Positions 46,961 to 59,996 of a stretch of 64,000 nucleotides of DNA are shown one piece after another. Numbering within the stretch: the stretch's first letter is position 1; every line of letters starts with the position of its first letter. Source of the stretch: Gordius sp. MW1 (Eukaryota > Nematomorpha > Gordioida > Gordea > Gordiidae); the NCBI GenBank assembly GCA_964036665.1, contig OZ038532.1:620001-684000 (forward strand), in the 5' to 3' direction. Under the pieces are notes generated by a model. It saw nothing but the letters and a program-made list of their open reading frames with translations, searched no databases and was not told where the DNA came from. A program made the position numbers and the translations under genes.

Positions 46961-48070
46961 TCCCCCTCAGAGACGCGTACAGATTATTTATAAAGTGCAG
47001 CCATTTTAAATATTCAGGAGTAAAAGTGATTTATTTAGCATTCGTATCACCCATAAAGCCATTCAAATTTTGATATTCTGGAAATTAAATTAAGGTAATG
47101 GCTTTATTTTTCGCATTTAATATTTGCAATAAATATATGGGTCTGGTTTTAATATGTTTTGGGTCAATATATTTTGGTAAATGCTATTATGTGTGAATTA
47201 AATTATCAGATTTGAAAATATTGAATTTTAGGATTAGTTTTGGTAAATGCTATTAATTATGTGTGAATTAAATTATCAGATTTGAAAATTTTGTGGAATA
47301 TTGAATTTTAGGATTAGTTTGAAATAAATTTTATCAACAAAAAACTATTATACCCAGAATTTTTTCAAATGAAGGCCCCTCCCCCTCAGAGACGCGTACA
47401 GATTATTTATAAAGTGCAGCCATTTTAAATATTCAGGAGTAAAAGTGATTTATTTAGCATTCGTATCACCCATAAAGCCATTCAAATTTTGATATTCTGG
47501 AAATTAAATTAAGGTAATGGCTTTATTTTTCGCATTTAATATTTGCAATAAATATATGGGTCTGGTTTTAATATGTTTTGGGTCAATATATTTTGGTAAA
47601 TGCTATTATGTGTGAATTAAATTATCAGATTTGAAAATATTGATAGTTACCGAATCTATTTCAAATCTTGCAAATAATATCTTATTTCTGTTTTCGCATT
47701 TAATATTTGCAATAAATATATGGATCTGGTTTTAATATGTTTTGGGTCAATATATTTTGGTAAATGCTATTTTTATATAAATGTCATTATTTATCTAGTA
47801 ACCGAATCTATTTCAAATCTTGCAAATAATATCTTATTTCTGTTTTCGCATTTAATATTTGCAATAAATATATGGATCTGGTTTTAATATGTTTTGGGTC
47901 AATATATTTTGGTAAATGCTATTTATATATAAATGTCATTATTTATCAAATAATATCTTATTTCTGTTTTCGCATTTAATATTTGCAATAAATATATGGG
48001 TCTGGTTTTAATATGTTCCTCAGAGACGCGTATAGATTATTTATAAAGTGCAGCCATTTTAAATATTCAG
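46952..48070. repeat. Tandem and segmental duplications upstream of the exon-like array
   Basis: The block starting GAAGGCCCCTCCCCCTCAGA is at 46952 and 47371 (419-bp period), and its CCTCAGAGACGCGTA part appears again at 48016. The sub-block TTCGCATTTAATATTTGCAA with ATATATGGRTCTGGTTTTAA recurs about every 100-270 bp (47113, 47530, 47692, 47847, 47970). The expansion appears to be unequal and stepwise. Confidence 0.88.
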
Positions 48071-49262
48071 GAGTACGGATTTAATTTCATCGTTTATGTA
48101 AGTGTTTAAAAATGTATAAAATCAACAAATCCTCTAATTATTTTTATCCAGATCTTCCAATCAAAGGACGATGGGGTGGAGAGGAGGGATGGCGGGCGCA
48201 TTACGGATTTATTTACATCGTTTATGTAAGTGTTTAAAAATGTATAAAATCAACAAATCCTCTAATTATTTTATCCAGATCTTCCAATCAAAGGACGATG
48301 GGGTGGAGAGGAGGGATGGCGGGCGCATTACGGATTTATTTACATCGTTTATGTAAGTGTTTAAAAATGTATAAAAACAACAAATCCTCTAAATGATTTT
48401 TATCCAGATCTTCCAATCAAAGGACGGTGGGGATGGAGAGGAGGGATGGCGGGCGCATTACGGATTTATTTACATCGTTTATGTAAGTGTTTAAAAATGT
48501 ATAAAATCAACAAATCCTCTAATTATTTTTATCCAGATCTTCCAATCAAAGGACGATGGGGTGGAGAGGAGGGATGGCGGGCGCATTACGGATTTATTTA
48601 CATCGTTTATGTAAGTGTTTAAAAATGTATAAAATCAACAAATCCTCTAAATGATTTTTATCCAGATCTTCCAATCAAAGGACGGTGGGGATGGAGAGGA
48701 GGGATGGCGGGCGCATTACGGATTTATTTTCATCGTTTATGTAAGTGTCTAAAAATGTATAAAATAGACAAAATTTCTCCTGTTTGTAGACTATGATAAT
48801 CTAAATCCTCTAAATTATGTTTTTTCAGATCTTCCAATAGAAGGACGGTGGGGTGGAGAGGAGGGATGGCGGGCACATTACGGATTTATTTTCATCGTTT
48901 ATGTAAGTGTTTAAAAATGTATAAAATTAACAAATCCTCTAAATTATTTTTATCCAGATCTTCCAATCAAAGGACGGTGGGGTGGAGAGAGGGATGGCGG
49001 GCGCATTACGGATTTATTTTCATCGTATATGTAAGTGTATAAAAATGTATAAAATCAACAAATCCTCTAAATTATTTTTATCCAGATCTTCCAATCAAAG
49101 GACGGTGGGGATGGAGAGGAGGGATGGCGGGCACATTACGGATTTATTATCATCGTTTATGTAAGTGTCTAAAAATATATAAAATAGACAAAATTTGTCC
49201 TGTTTGTAGACTATATCCTCTAAATTATGTTTTTCCAGATCTTCCAATTGCTGCGGAAAAAA
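48071..49262 (+). repeat. Array of about nine exon-like units with splice-consensus borders
   Basis: The core of each unit (about 126-164 bp) reads TTTTTATCCAG/ATCTTCCAATCA ... GGGATGGCGGGCGCATTACG ... CATCGTTTAT/GTAAGTGTTTA. The AG-bounded, pyrimidine-rich left border and the GTAAGT right border are both near-ideal splice sites around a 74-nt block separated by spacers of about 53 nt, similar in length to other introns in this window. Cores start near 48150, 48277, 48406, 48534, 48664, 48829, 48955 and 49084; the last acceptor (49228) is followed by a different sequence, LPIAAEKKLLDIQ and a stop in one frame. In that frame the core reads LPIKGRWGGEEGWRAHYGFI. 74 nt is not a multiple of three, so consecutive copies would shift frame. 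Treated as a repeat; exon function is unproven. Confidence 0.75.
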
Positions 49263-49289
49263 AACTTCTAGACATACAATGAAGTTCAA

Positions 49290-50345
49290 TATTTTTTAAA
49301 TTTTCATCTCACTCTCATCATCACGTATAGAATATTGTTTTCTCCTAATTAGCAATAAATGAACTTTTGAAGTTCTTTTGCAAACCATTTTAATAGTCAA
49401 ACTACATTAAATTATAAGCTGGTATACAAGCAACTTTTTTTGAGGATAATATTCCGATAAATAAGTGTCGCAACTACCTTAAAATGTTTACTATAATTAG
49501 CGCCATCTAGAGGCAATTTTAATTGCAGATCAATTTGGCTATATATCCCCATTCTTTTTTAACATTATATGAGCTCTAATAAGAAGGAAAACGTTATATG
49601 TCTGTTATCATTTTTTAATCACATGCTAAAAATGATAGTGATATATATATAGTTTAATTAGTCTCTAATTAAAATTGCCTTTAAATGGCGTAATTAAATT
49701 GAACTTTTATATTAATTGCGGCATTCCTTTACGGCGTTATTATTATCCCTTCAAATATTAAAAACCCGCTATTTATAAATTAATTAATTAACTTTTTTTT
49801 GTTAAGAAGACATAAGGTATTAGGCGCAATTAAGCTGCCATATGGCAAACTCCTTTTCTTCTGATGTTCCTTGATCACTTTTTATTATATATAATTTATC
49901 TAATTTGAGTGTTTTTTATTCATCTTAAGTCTATTAAGCATAATAATAAGTATAATCACTTAAGCACCAAAATATGCAAATGAAAATTAAAAATTTTACC
50001 TCAATTTTATTATTAATTTACAATTATCCAATTCCCATTTATAAGCAAGTTTAGCTTAAAAGATAGGTTATGGCCCAAAACTTCGCGGATAGTTATTAAT
50101 TAAAAACCTTACAATTTATCCGAATCTAACTTATATGTACGATTGTATTTTAAATAAGTTAGCGATTTACAACTGAGTTATAGGTAAAATGCAATTTGAA
50201 TTTGTGGACTCAAATTTTTTTTAAATGCTTTTATTGGGTAAAATTGATATATGAAATATACAATGAACGAGCATAAAATAATATTATAAATAAAATTATT
50301 CATCAGGTCAAAAGCCAACATGGGCCATGCGTCAGATAAAGATTT
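49290..50345. other. AT-rich intergenic stretch
   Basis: Nothing recognised on either strand. Confidence 0.5.
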
Positions 50346-50349
50346 GTAA

Positions 50350-51005
50350 TTTTTATTTAGCTATCAAAATGCCTATTTTTTGGCGTAAAATAAAGCTGGA
50401 TGAGTATTTAACTTTGGGGGATCTGTTTCCTAACGATTTAAAAAATGCTAATGCTTTTTTGCCAAAAATAGCCGAACAGGATGCTACTATTAGAATAAAA
50501 ATTTTAGAATGAGCGATGGCTCGGTATTTGAGTGTTTTACGATCTTCGGCACAAGAAAGTGGGTTATAATTATTATTAGTTGGCGCGAAGATATCAATGC
50601 AGGTAAAGTCCCAAGCTAGGAACTTACCATCCTCCCAGGGGATCATAGAAGCTCCGTCGGGACGCATTCTACCTTCTAAAGAATAATCGGATGGTTCGAG
50701 GATGGAAGGAGTGCCGGCTTTTTTAAAGCCGATTCAATCAAAAGATTTCTCTTTTGATGACGGATAAAGCGATATTTGTTTAACTTGCAATGGAATGGGT
50801 GATGAGCCCAGATATGTATTTCCTTATTGCAATTTTTGCAGGGATATCCCATGGTAACTTTAATACCTAGGCGAAGAGCTATTGCCTACGAAACTTCTGG
50901 ATTTGAAAGCAGAAGTCCTGAGTGTTTACTTGGGATACATTCAAGCCAGTGACCAGAGTCGGTCGTAAGTGACCTGAGATTGAAGGCTGGTTCCTGGTAT
51001 GACGT
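50350..51005 (-). pseudogene. LINE-type ORF C-terminal fragment
   Basis: The minus strand reads SGHWLECIPSKHSG, then IALRLGIKVTMGYPCKNCNK, HHPFHCKLNKYRFIRH, LKKAGTPSILEPSDY and MRPDGASMIPWEDGKFLAWD. The order SGAWLNALP / ALRLG / C-x2-C / HGLSC-like / RH-x-xN / RPDG-x-x-x-PW-x-x-GK-x-x-WD is a well-known C-terminal block of invertebrate retroelement ORFs. Stops and shifts occur at about 50890 and 50700, and the frame then degenerates (about 50353-50600). A possible upstream continuation reaches 51200. Confidence 0.75.
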
Positions 51006-51209
51006 TCTCATGCCAAGACAATATGGCCAATTCCGTTAAAAAATCATTTGATTGAGAGGTTAATTCAAAAACAAGATCCTTGACAGATTTAAAGGACCGG
51101 ATTATAATTTGAAGCATCGCGTCTATCAGCTTTACTAGTATTCTAAATGCCTCAACTTTTGTTGCCGAGTGAGTTTGTTGGGCAATGGAAGCAACTGGGA
51201 TGGGGAAAA

Positions 51210-52485
51210 GCAGTAGTTTCCTCCAAATGTAAAAAAATTATATATCTTATGAAATAATCATCCTCAAACAAATTAACTTTTTACCCTCTATATAATTTTG
51301 ATAAACTCTTGCCCTCCTCATTTTAATTCATATTTTTACTACTACCTTTTCAAAGTATCATTATAATGATAATTATGCCTGATTATAAAAGTAAAAAACC
51401 TTTACAACGATATCTTTAAGCATTCTAGCAAGTTCGATATTGAACTATAAACAATTGAAAGAATAAATTTTATAATTATACGACTACAGTTATATTAAAA
51501 TTGGCATTAGGGCTTTATCATATAAATTTTCAATTTAGGGTTAAAATTTTCTTGATATTAGCAATGAAAAGGTAATGAGGTTTGAGAATCCAAAACTTTT
51601 TAAAAAATATCATTTTAAGTTTTCAATAGATTCCGATAAATAAAATGTCAATCTTAGTTGAAACTTATAATATAAATTATTCTAAGGAAAATATAATTGG
51701 TTAATATTTTTTGAGTTAGTTTTATCGGAAGATTTAATACGAGGTCTCTAAAGTTCTTTCTTCCAATATACATCTTTTAACTATTTGCTAAATAATAGAA
51801 AATAAAAAAAGAGTATGTGATAATTTCATAATATGCCAAAATAATATAATTTCGACTATAGAATATTTTATAAAGGTTTGAACTTGCCTGAGCTCACCTC
51901 TAAGTAAGATTAATTAAATTGATTTAAAACATGGATCAATTAGCTCAACTTTGATTATTTATTTAATTGAAAATCACCTGAAATGCAATTTTATTTATAA
52001 CACTTGTTAGTTGTTAAGAAAAGTTTAATACATTTTCTTCAAAAATAAGGCGACATTAATGCTTGATCTAAAATAATACTTGCAATCAAGTCATCGATAA
52101 TTCATCGAATTGTTATGGCATCTAAAAATCATACATATACAAGGCTGCCGGTATATTTTGCACGTCGATATCGTAAGCACCTAAAAAACATAAATGTTTA
52201 CATCTTCACAAAGAATTTAGTTAGAAAAATCTGATTTATAAATAATAATCTTCTATCAATTTATATAAGTCTATCAATAAGATTTTATATAAAGAAATCT
52301 CTTTAGCGTTTATAACCATGGTTGATCTTCATCAACATTGTTATAGGCACGTTCAATAATTATTATTTGATTAGAGGCGGAATTTTGTTAAAAGTTTAGC
52401 TTAATTTATAATAAAAATTTGATTGGGGAGAGGGGGGGGGAGTTGCTTTTCCTTGCTTTCCTAAGGCTATGCACATGAGCTTTGT
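51210..52485. other. AT-rich stretch
   Basis: No gene is recognised. GGGGAGAGGGGGGGGGAGTT at 52425 may be a worn small-transposon end. Confidence 0.5.
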
Positions 52486-52490
52486 TAATC

Positions 52491-53397
52491 CAGAGCTGTT
52501 AAAGGAATTAGTTCCTTGGAACTAGTTCCTGGAACTAGTTCCTTTTTTTTAAAAGGAACTAATAAGTTCCTTTTTAAAATGAGGAACTGGGACTAGAATT
52601 AGTTCCTTTTTTTCTCAATTTATCGCAAAACTAACTCCTTACAAGTTTCTTTTAAGTTCCTTTTGCCAATTTCAATTTGCATTGGCATTAATAACAACAG
52701 GTTTAATATTATTTATAACGTCTAGTCTAGCTAATATTAGATTTTTGGATCTTTTTAGCAAAGAAAATCTGTCGGCGGCTATTCTCCATCCTGCTTTTAA
52801 AACAGATTGGAATTGGAATCTCAAAGAATGCGCTGCGAACATGAAAGCAAATATTTTAGAGGATATCAATTTGTTTGTTCCTAAATCTCAAGAGGCTGGA
52901 CCTAGTTTATCAGAAATAGATTTTTTTGAATTAAAAAATGATGAAAAGAACGAATCAATTGAAAGTTTTTTGCTTTCTAAATAACCGATTAAGTCTTTTA
53001 GACAGTTTTCCCGATTTAAAAAAACTATTTATTAAATATAATAACTACGCCATTACCATCAAGTGCCCCTGTGGAAAGATTATTTAGCTTGGGCAAAATT
53101 TTATTTGGAGACAAGCAAACATGTCTTTTAGATGACAACTTTGATAATAATATTTTGTTAAAATCAAATAAACATATATTACCTGATGATTTAAAATTGT
53201 AATTTATAATATATTAGTTTATGAATTAATAAAAGATGTTTGTATATTTAAAAAAAAATCTAAAAAAGGAACTTCAAAAGGAACTGGAACTAGTTCCTTT
53301 TTAAAATGAGGAACTAGGAACTGAAATTAGTTCCATTTTAGGCAAAGGAACTGGAACTTGACAAGTTCCTTTTTAAAAGGAACTTTTAACAGCTCTA
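52491..53397 (+). mobile_element. Deleted hAT transposon with GGAACT subterminal repeats
   Basis: The termini CAGAGCTGTTAAAGGAA and AACTTTTAACAGCTCTA are inverted. The first and last 170 bp are packed with AAGGAACTAGTTCCTTTTTA motifs. The middle holds transposase remnants: AILHPAFKTDWNWNLKE and a downstream piece (open 52682-52984), then after a frameshift PLPSSAPVERLFSLGKILFG and LLDDNFDNNILLKSNK with a stop at 53200-53202 (dimerisation domain). No 8-bp duplication is evident, so the flanks may have changed. Confidence 0.85.
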
Positions 53398-53544
53398 CCA
53401 AAAAGGCAAATCTATAATTGCGGGTTTGACTAACTCTTGTTTAAGACGGCTACTTTAGGTTTAATATATATTATTATTATAAAAGTTTATTTTAAAGAAA
53501 GTTTTAATAAACTGCATAGACTTTAGTCGTAAATTGGGGGTATC

Positions 53545-53755
53545 AGGAGAGTATAGAACTGCACGGGTGACTTGAAACTCGACCCCACCCGATATCGGGT
53601 CGGGTTCGGCTTAAAATAGTGTCTTCGGGTGGGGTTGGGCTTGAGTTAAAAATTCTAAAATGCTTTCGGGTCGAGTCGGGTTCGAGTTAAAATTTTTAAA
53701 ATGCCTTTGGGTCAGGTCGGGTAGAATTTAAAGCGTCGGGTTAAAGATTATGAAT
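53545..53755. mobile_element. hAT-like element end rich in CGGGTCGGGTTCGGG
   Basis: It starts TAGAACTGCACGGGTGACTT and contains repeated TCGGGTCGGGTTCGG and AAAATGCTTTCGGGTCG motifs, as in 57788-58775 and 5443-5532. Confidence 0.65.
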
Positions 53756-54016
53756 CTTACAATGCAAAATAAATGGGACATATCTTTTTAATTAATGCTA
53801 TTATGTATAATATTTTTTAAGTAATATCAAAATGTATAATTGAAGAATATTCATTCAAATAATTAAATTCCTTTTCTTTTTTTAAATCAAATTGTTTTAA
53901 TTTAGACGAAAATTTAAATTTGACCGTGAAAGGTAAAATATATTAACAAAATAATATTTTGAATTGTATGTAAATAATGTAAAGTGGTAGTTCATTATTA
54001 ATTTAAACTACATAAA

Positions 54017-57000
54017 TCTATATATATATAAATGTAACTCCGTTTTCTTTGTCCTCTAATAACTCCCTAAGTTCTTGCCCGATTGCCACCAAATTTGGCG
54101 AGATCATTGCCTTAGCATCTTAGATAGTTTATATATACTTCTTATCAACCTGCGACAGCTGTCCCTGTTTGTTGGTAGTACTTACCACCATCTAGCGGAC
54201 GAGGGATACAAGGTTTTATACTTTTTATCGTTATGGTGCCACTTATTGCCTTAAAAAGCTTTTCCACGATTGCTTTGTTGTTTGTTTCTCAATTTTTTAC
54301 TCAACTAGCCCGTTTATTTACAATATATAAGCCTGTGACAAATAAATATTCTCGATACCCGAAAACATCACCATTCTATTAAATAAAAATAAGGCGCGCT
54401 TTTGCAAACATTCTCACGTTTCGTTATTTTTTCGTATTTTTACGAAGTTTGGTTATTAATATTACAAATACAAAAACATCTCTTTAACGTTAAGATAATA
54501 AATGCAGACGATGGTTAACCGACTAATTTAAAATGCAGTGCTATGTGCTATTATTCCTAAAGAATAATGCTTCGAGGTGCAGCTCTTAACGACGTTAATA
54601 CAATTAACGTTAGGAAACTTACCATTTTGTCCACATCATATGCATGAATACGCCCAAGATTCGATTGCGTATGTTTCTAACTACGGTCGTCTAGACCTAT
54701 TCATTACATTTACATGCAATCCTGCTTAATGCACATTAGCTTTCATTTCATGGCCAATCACCAGTCGATAAGCATGACATCGCAGCACGTGTTTTCCGCT
54801 AGAAATTTAAATCAATGATTAATCTCATTGTTAAGCATAAGGTCTTCGGCTCTGTGCGTTTGTGGATGTAATCTGTGGAATGGCAAAGAGAGATTTACTG
54901 CATGCCCATACACACATATGGATATATAACTAAATCACCTCCAAACGAAATCGACGATGTAATATGTGCTGAAATACCTGATCTAAACTTGATAAATATT
55001 TTTACAAAATTGTTTCGAAAAATATGGATGCGTGATATATGGTAAAGGCATAACGCGTTATCCTCGAGGCTTGGTATGCAACACAATAACCGGCAGTAAT
55101 GAACATCATTTGTACAAAAGAAGATCAACAAAAGATTGTGGTAACATGGTACCCATTCCACCTTGTCGAGGTGTCAACCGCTGGGCTGTTTCATATTGTC
55201 CTCTGCTATCAAAATTATGCAAGGCACACATCAAGGTTGAATATTGTAATTCGGCTAACAAAGGTAGTGTATGACATTTTACCGTTCAAATCACTGCCTG
55301 TATATAGAGAGTCTTCACATCGATGGAATCCCTTATCAGGCTGGAAGAGCAATGAAGCTATATGGCGTATTCTATCCTTTTATATACATCTACGCAGTCC
55401 GGCTATGGTTCCCTTAGCTGTACATCTAGAAAATGGGCAACGCGTTTATTTTACAAATGCAAATGTCAATTCTTCAAGTTATGTCAACATGATGATTTTG
55501 CGCAAAAGCTGCAATATTGCGAAACGCCTATGTATTGCACAAGGAATTCGCGCACATGCGATAGGCCGACTATACACTATTCTATTCATTCCAATCATTG
55601 AGTGTTTCTTTCTTCAGATGAGGTGGCCCAACGTGTTTCGAGCATTAAAAGTAGTCACCGGCGTTACACATTCCACTTTCCGCAGTGCATGCCAAGCCAT
55701 GCATTTATTAGAGTATAATAATTATTATTGGTATGAAGGATTAGTGACGCATGTCATATCCAAAACAAATTCGTTTTCATTGTTCTCCTGCTCTCCATGT
55801 TCCACCAATTTGTGGAATAAATATAAAGCAGACTTAACAGAAGATATCATTTATCGGAATAGTCATCATGGATCAATTGCTAAAACACTACAACGAAACA
55901 TTAATTTATTTTTGAAGATATATGCCTAGAAAATGAAACAAAGTTTTGACTCATTTGGGTATGGCCTGTACCTAATTCAATATGCTGCTCCTCAATTTGA
56001 TGTAGACTTACATTGTGAACAAAGTTACAGCTAGCGTGATCTTTTGTTTCTAATGTTCCAAAGCTAACGCTGCAACGGAAAGCTATTTACGATCAGATTT
56101 TGTATGCTGTTAATTTTTTTTATCATATATAACCTTTTGCTTTTACTATACTCGCGGAAATTTGTATTATTTCATGGTAATTCATTATAATCAAATATAC
56201 TAATCTTTTTTTGTATAAAATACATATTTTGTGAAGATACGATAAATAAAAAAAGTTAAAAATCTTAAATATTTGGAAATTCCGCAATTCTAATGAATTA
56301 TACAGATAGTTGCCGATTTTCTGTCTTATAAAAAACGATTTGTGATTATCGTGGGATAGTAAAGAGATTTGTTACTCTATTTTCTTAATAATTTGTAAGG
56401 CTTGGGGCCAAAGGTTATTAGGGTGGTTGTCGCAATGGGACAAAAAATTATAGTATTGTTAATTTCAGAGTAATTGAAAATTTCCTAGACTCGGCTGAAG
56501 ACAGGGGATCTTTGTGAAAGATGGGGCAAATACGTCAGTACATGTATAGTACAATGCTAAAATGAGTCCTTTTTCCCAAACGCCTATAGTTTGGTCATTG
56601 GGTTGTTTGCTTCTTCACAGAGACCTGTGGATTCAAGAATAGAGGGGATACCAACTTTGGTAAAATAGTTTGGTATGGGTTTGTTACCCGCGATATGTTA
56701 AAGATACCGGACTTTGTTGCAATTATAGTGTAGGCCATGATGGCCATTCGACTTTAGGGAATTATTGCAAAGTGAAGAAATTTGTTCAGCAACTATATTT
56801 CATCCTAATCTTAGGCCTACATCGATGCGGATATCAGTGTTCGATAAGAGTAGACCGAGGTTACGGCGAAAGCTTCGGGCCATTCATGACCTAAGCGTGG
56901 AGCTAAGCTCCTAAGTGCTGGAAGTTTCTCTGCTGAAGAGCCATTAATCAGTAACTTAAAGAGGCACTTGGACAGGGGGCCATTCCAACACTTTTGAGTG

Positions 57001-57458
57001 TTTACTTCAGGGGTTTGATAGATTGTTAAAAACTACATTATACCAAATTTGATGGTGCTTTTCTACTATCTCTTTATTTAATTACTGTAGATTTTAGGGT
57101 AGGACAATTCACTACTATACACGTTGTACTAAAATTTTTCTCTGCATCGTCAAGCATTATCATTGACTTTTGTATATTAGTGATTTATAAACACTTTTGT
57201 CACCCAATTATGCATATTATCGCTAAACATCGCCACCTAATAATAATAAGTATTTAAACTGTTATAAATATATTTAATTAATAATATGCCTTTTTTATTA
57301 AGTTAATATTCATTTGCAAAATATAAAATATTTTTTTTCACACCATAAACTCTCTTTCCCCAAATTCTTTCATGTATTTCCTATGATCGGTACCAATTTT
57401 ATTTAGCCAACTAGGAATAGGAACTAAGCTAAAGCAACGCATGGCTGGACACAGCTAG
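54017..57458 (+). mobile_element. Decayed Helitron (Rep/helicase type)
   Basis: The probable 5' end is TCTATATATATATAAATGTA and the probable 3' end is AACGCATGGCTGGACACAGC followed by CTAG (57458), fitting the TC...CTAG rule. The Rep region (about 54620-55050) contains LDLFITFTCNPA and HAHTHIWIYN with its HxH motif, followed by frames with NRWAVSYCPLLSKLCKAHIK and the helicase-preceding region (55099-55929: VHLENGQRVYFTNANV, GRLYTILFIPIIECFFL). Several frameshifts and stops break it, and the helicase motifs proper are not readable. 56225-56520 carries the block shared with 35110-35440. Confidence 0.75.
55099..55929 (+). pseudogene. Helitron replicase-helicase fragment
   Basis: The longest open piece of the Helitron protein (276 aa). 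It contains VPLAVHLENGQRVYFTNANV, GRLYTILF, IECFFLQMRWPNVFRALKVV and STFRSACQAMHLLEYNNYYW, which follow the order of the central Helitron protein between Rep and helicase domains. The N-terminal third is read better in an overlapping frame (55032-55274), showing a frameshift near 55270. No Walker A motif is found downstream. Confidence 0.8.
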
Positions 57459-57787
57459 TAGATATTCATAAAACAAATATAAGTGAGTAAATTTATTTAA
57501 TGATTCATTTGCAAAACTAATATACTTCAAATTAAATGTGTCCCGATATTGTAAATGCTATCATATTAATAAATCTCTATAATAAATCATTTAAATAAAT
57601 TTGATAACAAAAATCTGTGGTATCAATAAGTTTCGTAAATCGCACTTTAATTTGTCGATTAAATTGTACACACCGCCAAGGGGAGGAGACTATAATGATA
57701 AAGAGAAGGATGAAATAACCGTTTTTATTTAATTTTAGCCATAATATTATAAACTTTCTAATATTTTTGGGTGTTAGAGGGGAGTGT

Positions 57788-58775
57788 AGAGGCCTGCACG
57801 GGTCACCCGAAACCCGAACCCTCGGGTCGGGTTCGGTAAAAACGCTTTCAGGTCGGGTTCGGGCTGAAAATTTTAGAATGCTTTCGGGTCGGGTTGGATT
57901 TATAGAGTCGGGTCAAAGGATATGAATTACAAAATGAACGAAACGTATTTGTTAAATTAATGCTATTATCTATAATTTTTGTAAAACAATATGGAATTGT
58001 ATAATTAATTATAATCATTCATTAATATAGTCAATTTCCTTTTCTATTTTTTTAATTTGTTTAATTTGGAGGCAAATTTAAATTTAAAGCTGAATCCCGG
58101 AAGGTAAAATATTAACATGTTTATTTATTATTGTTTATAGTCTATAGTCTACCAGTAGCGAGAGGTCCTTTTCCACTGCTGGGAGAATTATAGAAGGGAG
58201 AAGGGCTAATTTGGGCCCCGAAATTGTAGACGCCACAATATTTATACATAATTATAGTGTCAATTAATAAATTTATTAATCAAATTTTGTATGATCATTT
58301 TTGTTAAATAAATTTTTAATCCTCAAATTTTTCTACTTGGTCGGGTCCGGGTTGAAAATTTAAAAACGCTTTTGGGTGGAGTCGGGCCGTTCGGGTTGAA
58401 ATTTTAAAAACGCTTTGGGGTCGGGTCGGGTTTGGGTTGAAAAAAGTGACTTTGAAGGCCTCTGGGGGTAGGTGTCTGTCCCTGCCACCCACTGGCTACG
58501 CCCATCATGCATACAGCAATGTTTCTTACACACGCGTTGGATGCCAAAATTTGGAACGCGTTCGGGAGGGATTCGGTACAAAAAATTTAAAATGCTTTCG
58601 GGTAGGGTTCGGGTTGAAAATTTTTAAATGCTTTCGGGTTCGGGTTAAAAAATTTTAAATGCTTTCGGGTCGGGCTTGGGTTGAAAAGTTTAAAATGCTT
58701 TCGGGTCAGGCTCGAGTTAAAAATTTTATAAAAATCTTGGGTCGGGTCTGGTTCAGTTTGAAGAAAAGAGATTTG
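57788..58775. mobile_element. hAT-like element with long TTCGGGTCGGG subterminal arrays
   Basis: Starts TAGAGGCCTGCACGGGTCAC and ends GATTTGCAGTTCTCTA. Near both ends AATGCTTTCGGGTCGGGTT with GGGTTGAAAATTTTAA is reiterated about every 35-45 bp (57830-57920 and 58335-58740). A fragment with CACTGGCTACGCCCATCATG (58486-58506) is inserted inside. It has no transposase, and its predicted peptides are repeat translations. Confidence 0.7.
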
Positions 58776-58779
58776 CAGT

Positions 58780-59545
58780 TCTCTACAAGGGAGGGATTGG
58801 AACTTGTACTTAAAAATCACAAATTAATATAGATATACCCTTACTTATTGAATAATATTTTTTGTCCCAACATTAATCGGTTCCAGGCCACATCCATGGC
58901 CTATTATAATTTATCGAACCCTATATATCCCTGGTAATGGTATATTTTTGATAACACTAGACTAGCCGTCATAATAACTGGATGAATTTTGAATTTCAAA
59001 TAAACCATATGTATACCCTCACTATTGTCCCCATATAAATGGAAGTCACGTGGTTAACATGGCCACGACACTTTATTTCTGACATTTGATTGGTATATAA
59101 ATGAAAGTTTTTAATATTTAACACAGCTTGGTTACATAGTAAACTAAATGCCTTTGTATAAGACGCCTTGAATTTGACCGTGCTTTCGCCTTTATATTAC
59201 ATAAAAATACGGCTTGAAAAACATATTTGAACCTCTTAATAAAAGAAAAATCCTCCCTTACTATGAAAACAATTACATGTGCAAATATTTTAACAAAACT
59301 AACATTTATGATATTTTAAGAATTTTAATCATTAACCTTATACTAAGAGACAATCAATTAACTGAGACTTAAATTTAGGCAATTGTCACCTAACATCTAG
59401 CAAATATTAAAATTACCCAAACTAGATTTAAAAAATAAAATTTTAATTATATCATAATTTTTATTCTAAATGGGATAGGTGCCATTGCTGAATAAGTGTC
59501 CTATTTAATTAGTACGCGTTACAATGGTCATAAATAATGGACTTA
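58780..59545. other. AT-rich intergenic stretch
   Basis: Nothing recognised. Confidence 0.5.
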
Positions 59546-59549
59546 TAAA

Positions 59550-59838
59550 TTCAATTCGGCAAACTGTATGCAGATTGGGTCATAGTCTCTTACGGTGAAC
59601 ACAATTATAGTTGAAGTGGCCCCCCCCCTTGTTTATTATTTGAATCTATTAAACTTAAATTTTAACGTTTAGTTTGCTGATTAGTGACGTTTGAAAAGCG
59701 CCAAAACCGCCGTTTAGCAACTTTAACGGCAAATATTTCAAAAACTTGACGTTTAGGAAAAAAACTAAAAATATGTTCGTGTTCACCGCGAAAAACTCTA
59801 CGAAACTGTGCAAGCAGTTTGCCAGTTGAATTTTTTCT
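59550..59838. mobile_element. MITE-like inverted repeat (about 290 bp)
   Basis: ATTCAATTCGGCAAACTGTA ... TACGGTGAACAC (59550-59602) pairs with the reverse complement of GTTCACCGCGAAAAACTCTA ... CAGTTTGCCAGTTGAATTTT (59780-59838), about 50 bp with mismatches. It has no coding content. Confidence 0.7.
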
Positions 59839-59996
59839 ATTGAACCTTGTTACTTTTTTAACGTTATCGTATTAAGAGTCATTACAACAAGATTCCAATG
59901 GTTAGACACACTAAATAAATTGGAAATAGTGATCATAATTTAGATTTAAATTGACGGTTGTCTAGCAATAAGAGATGACATTGTCACAGATAAATA

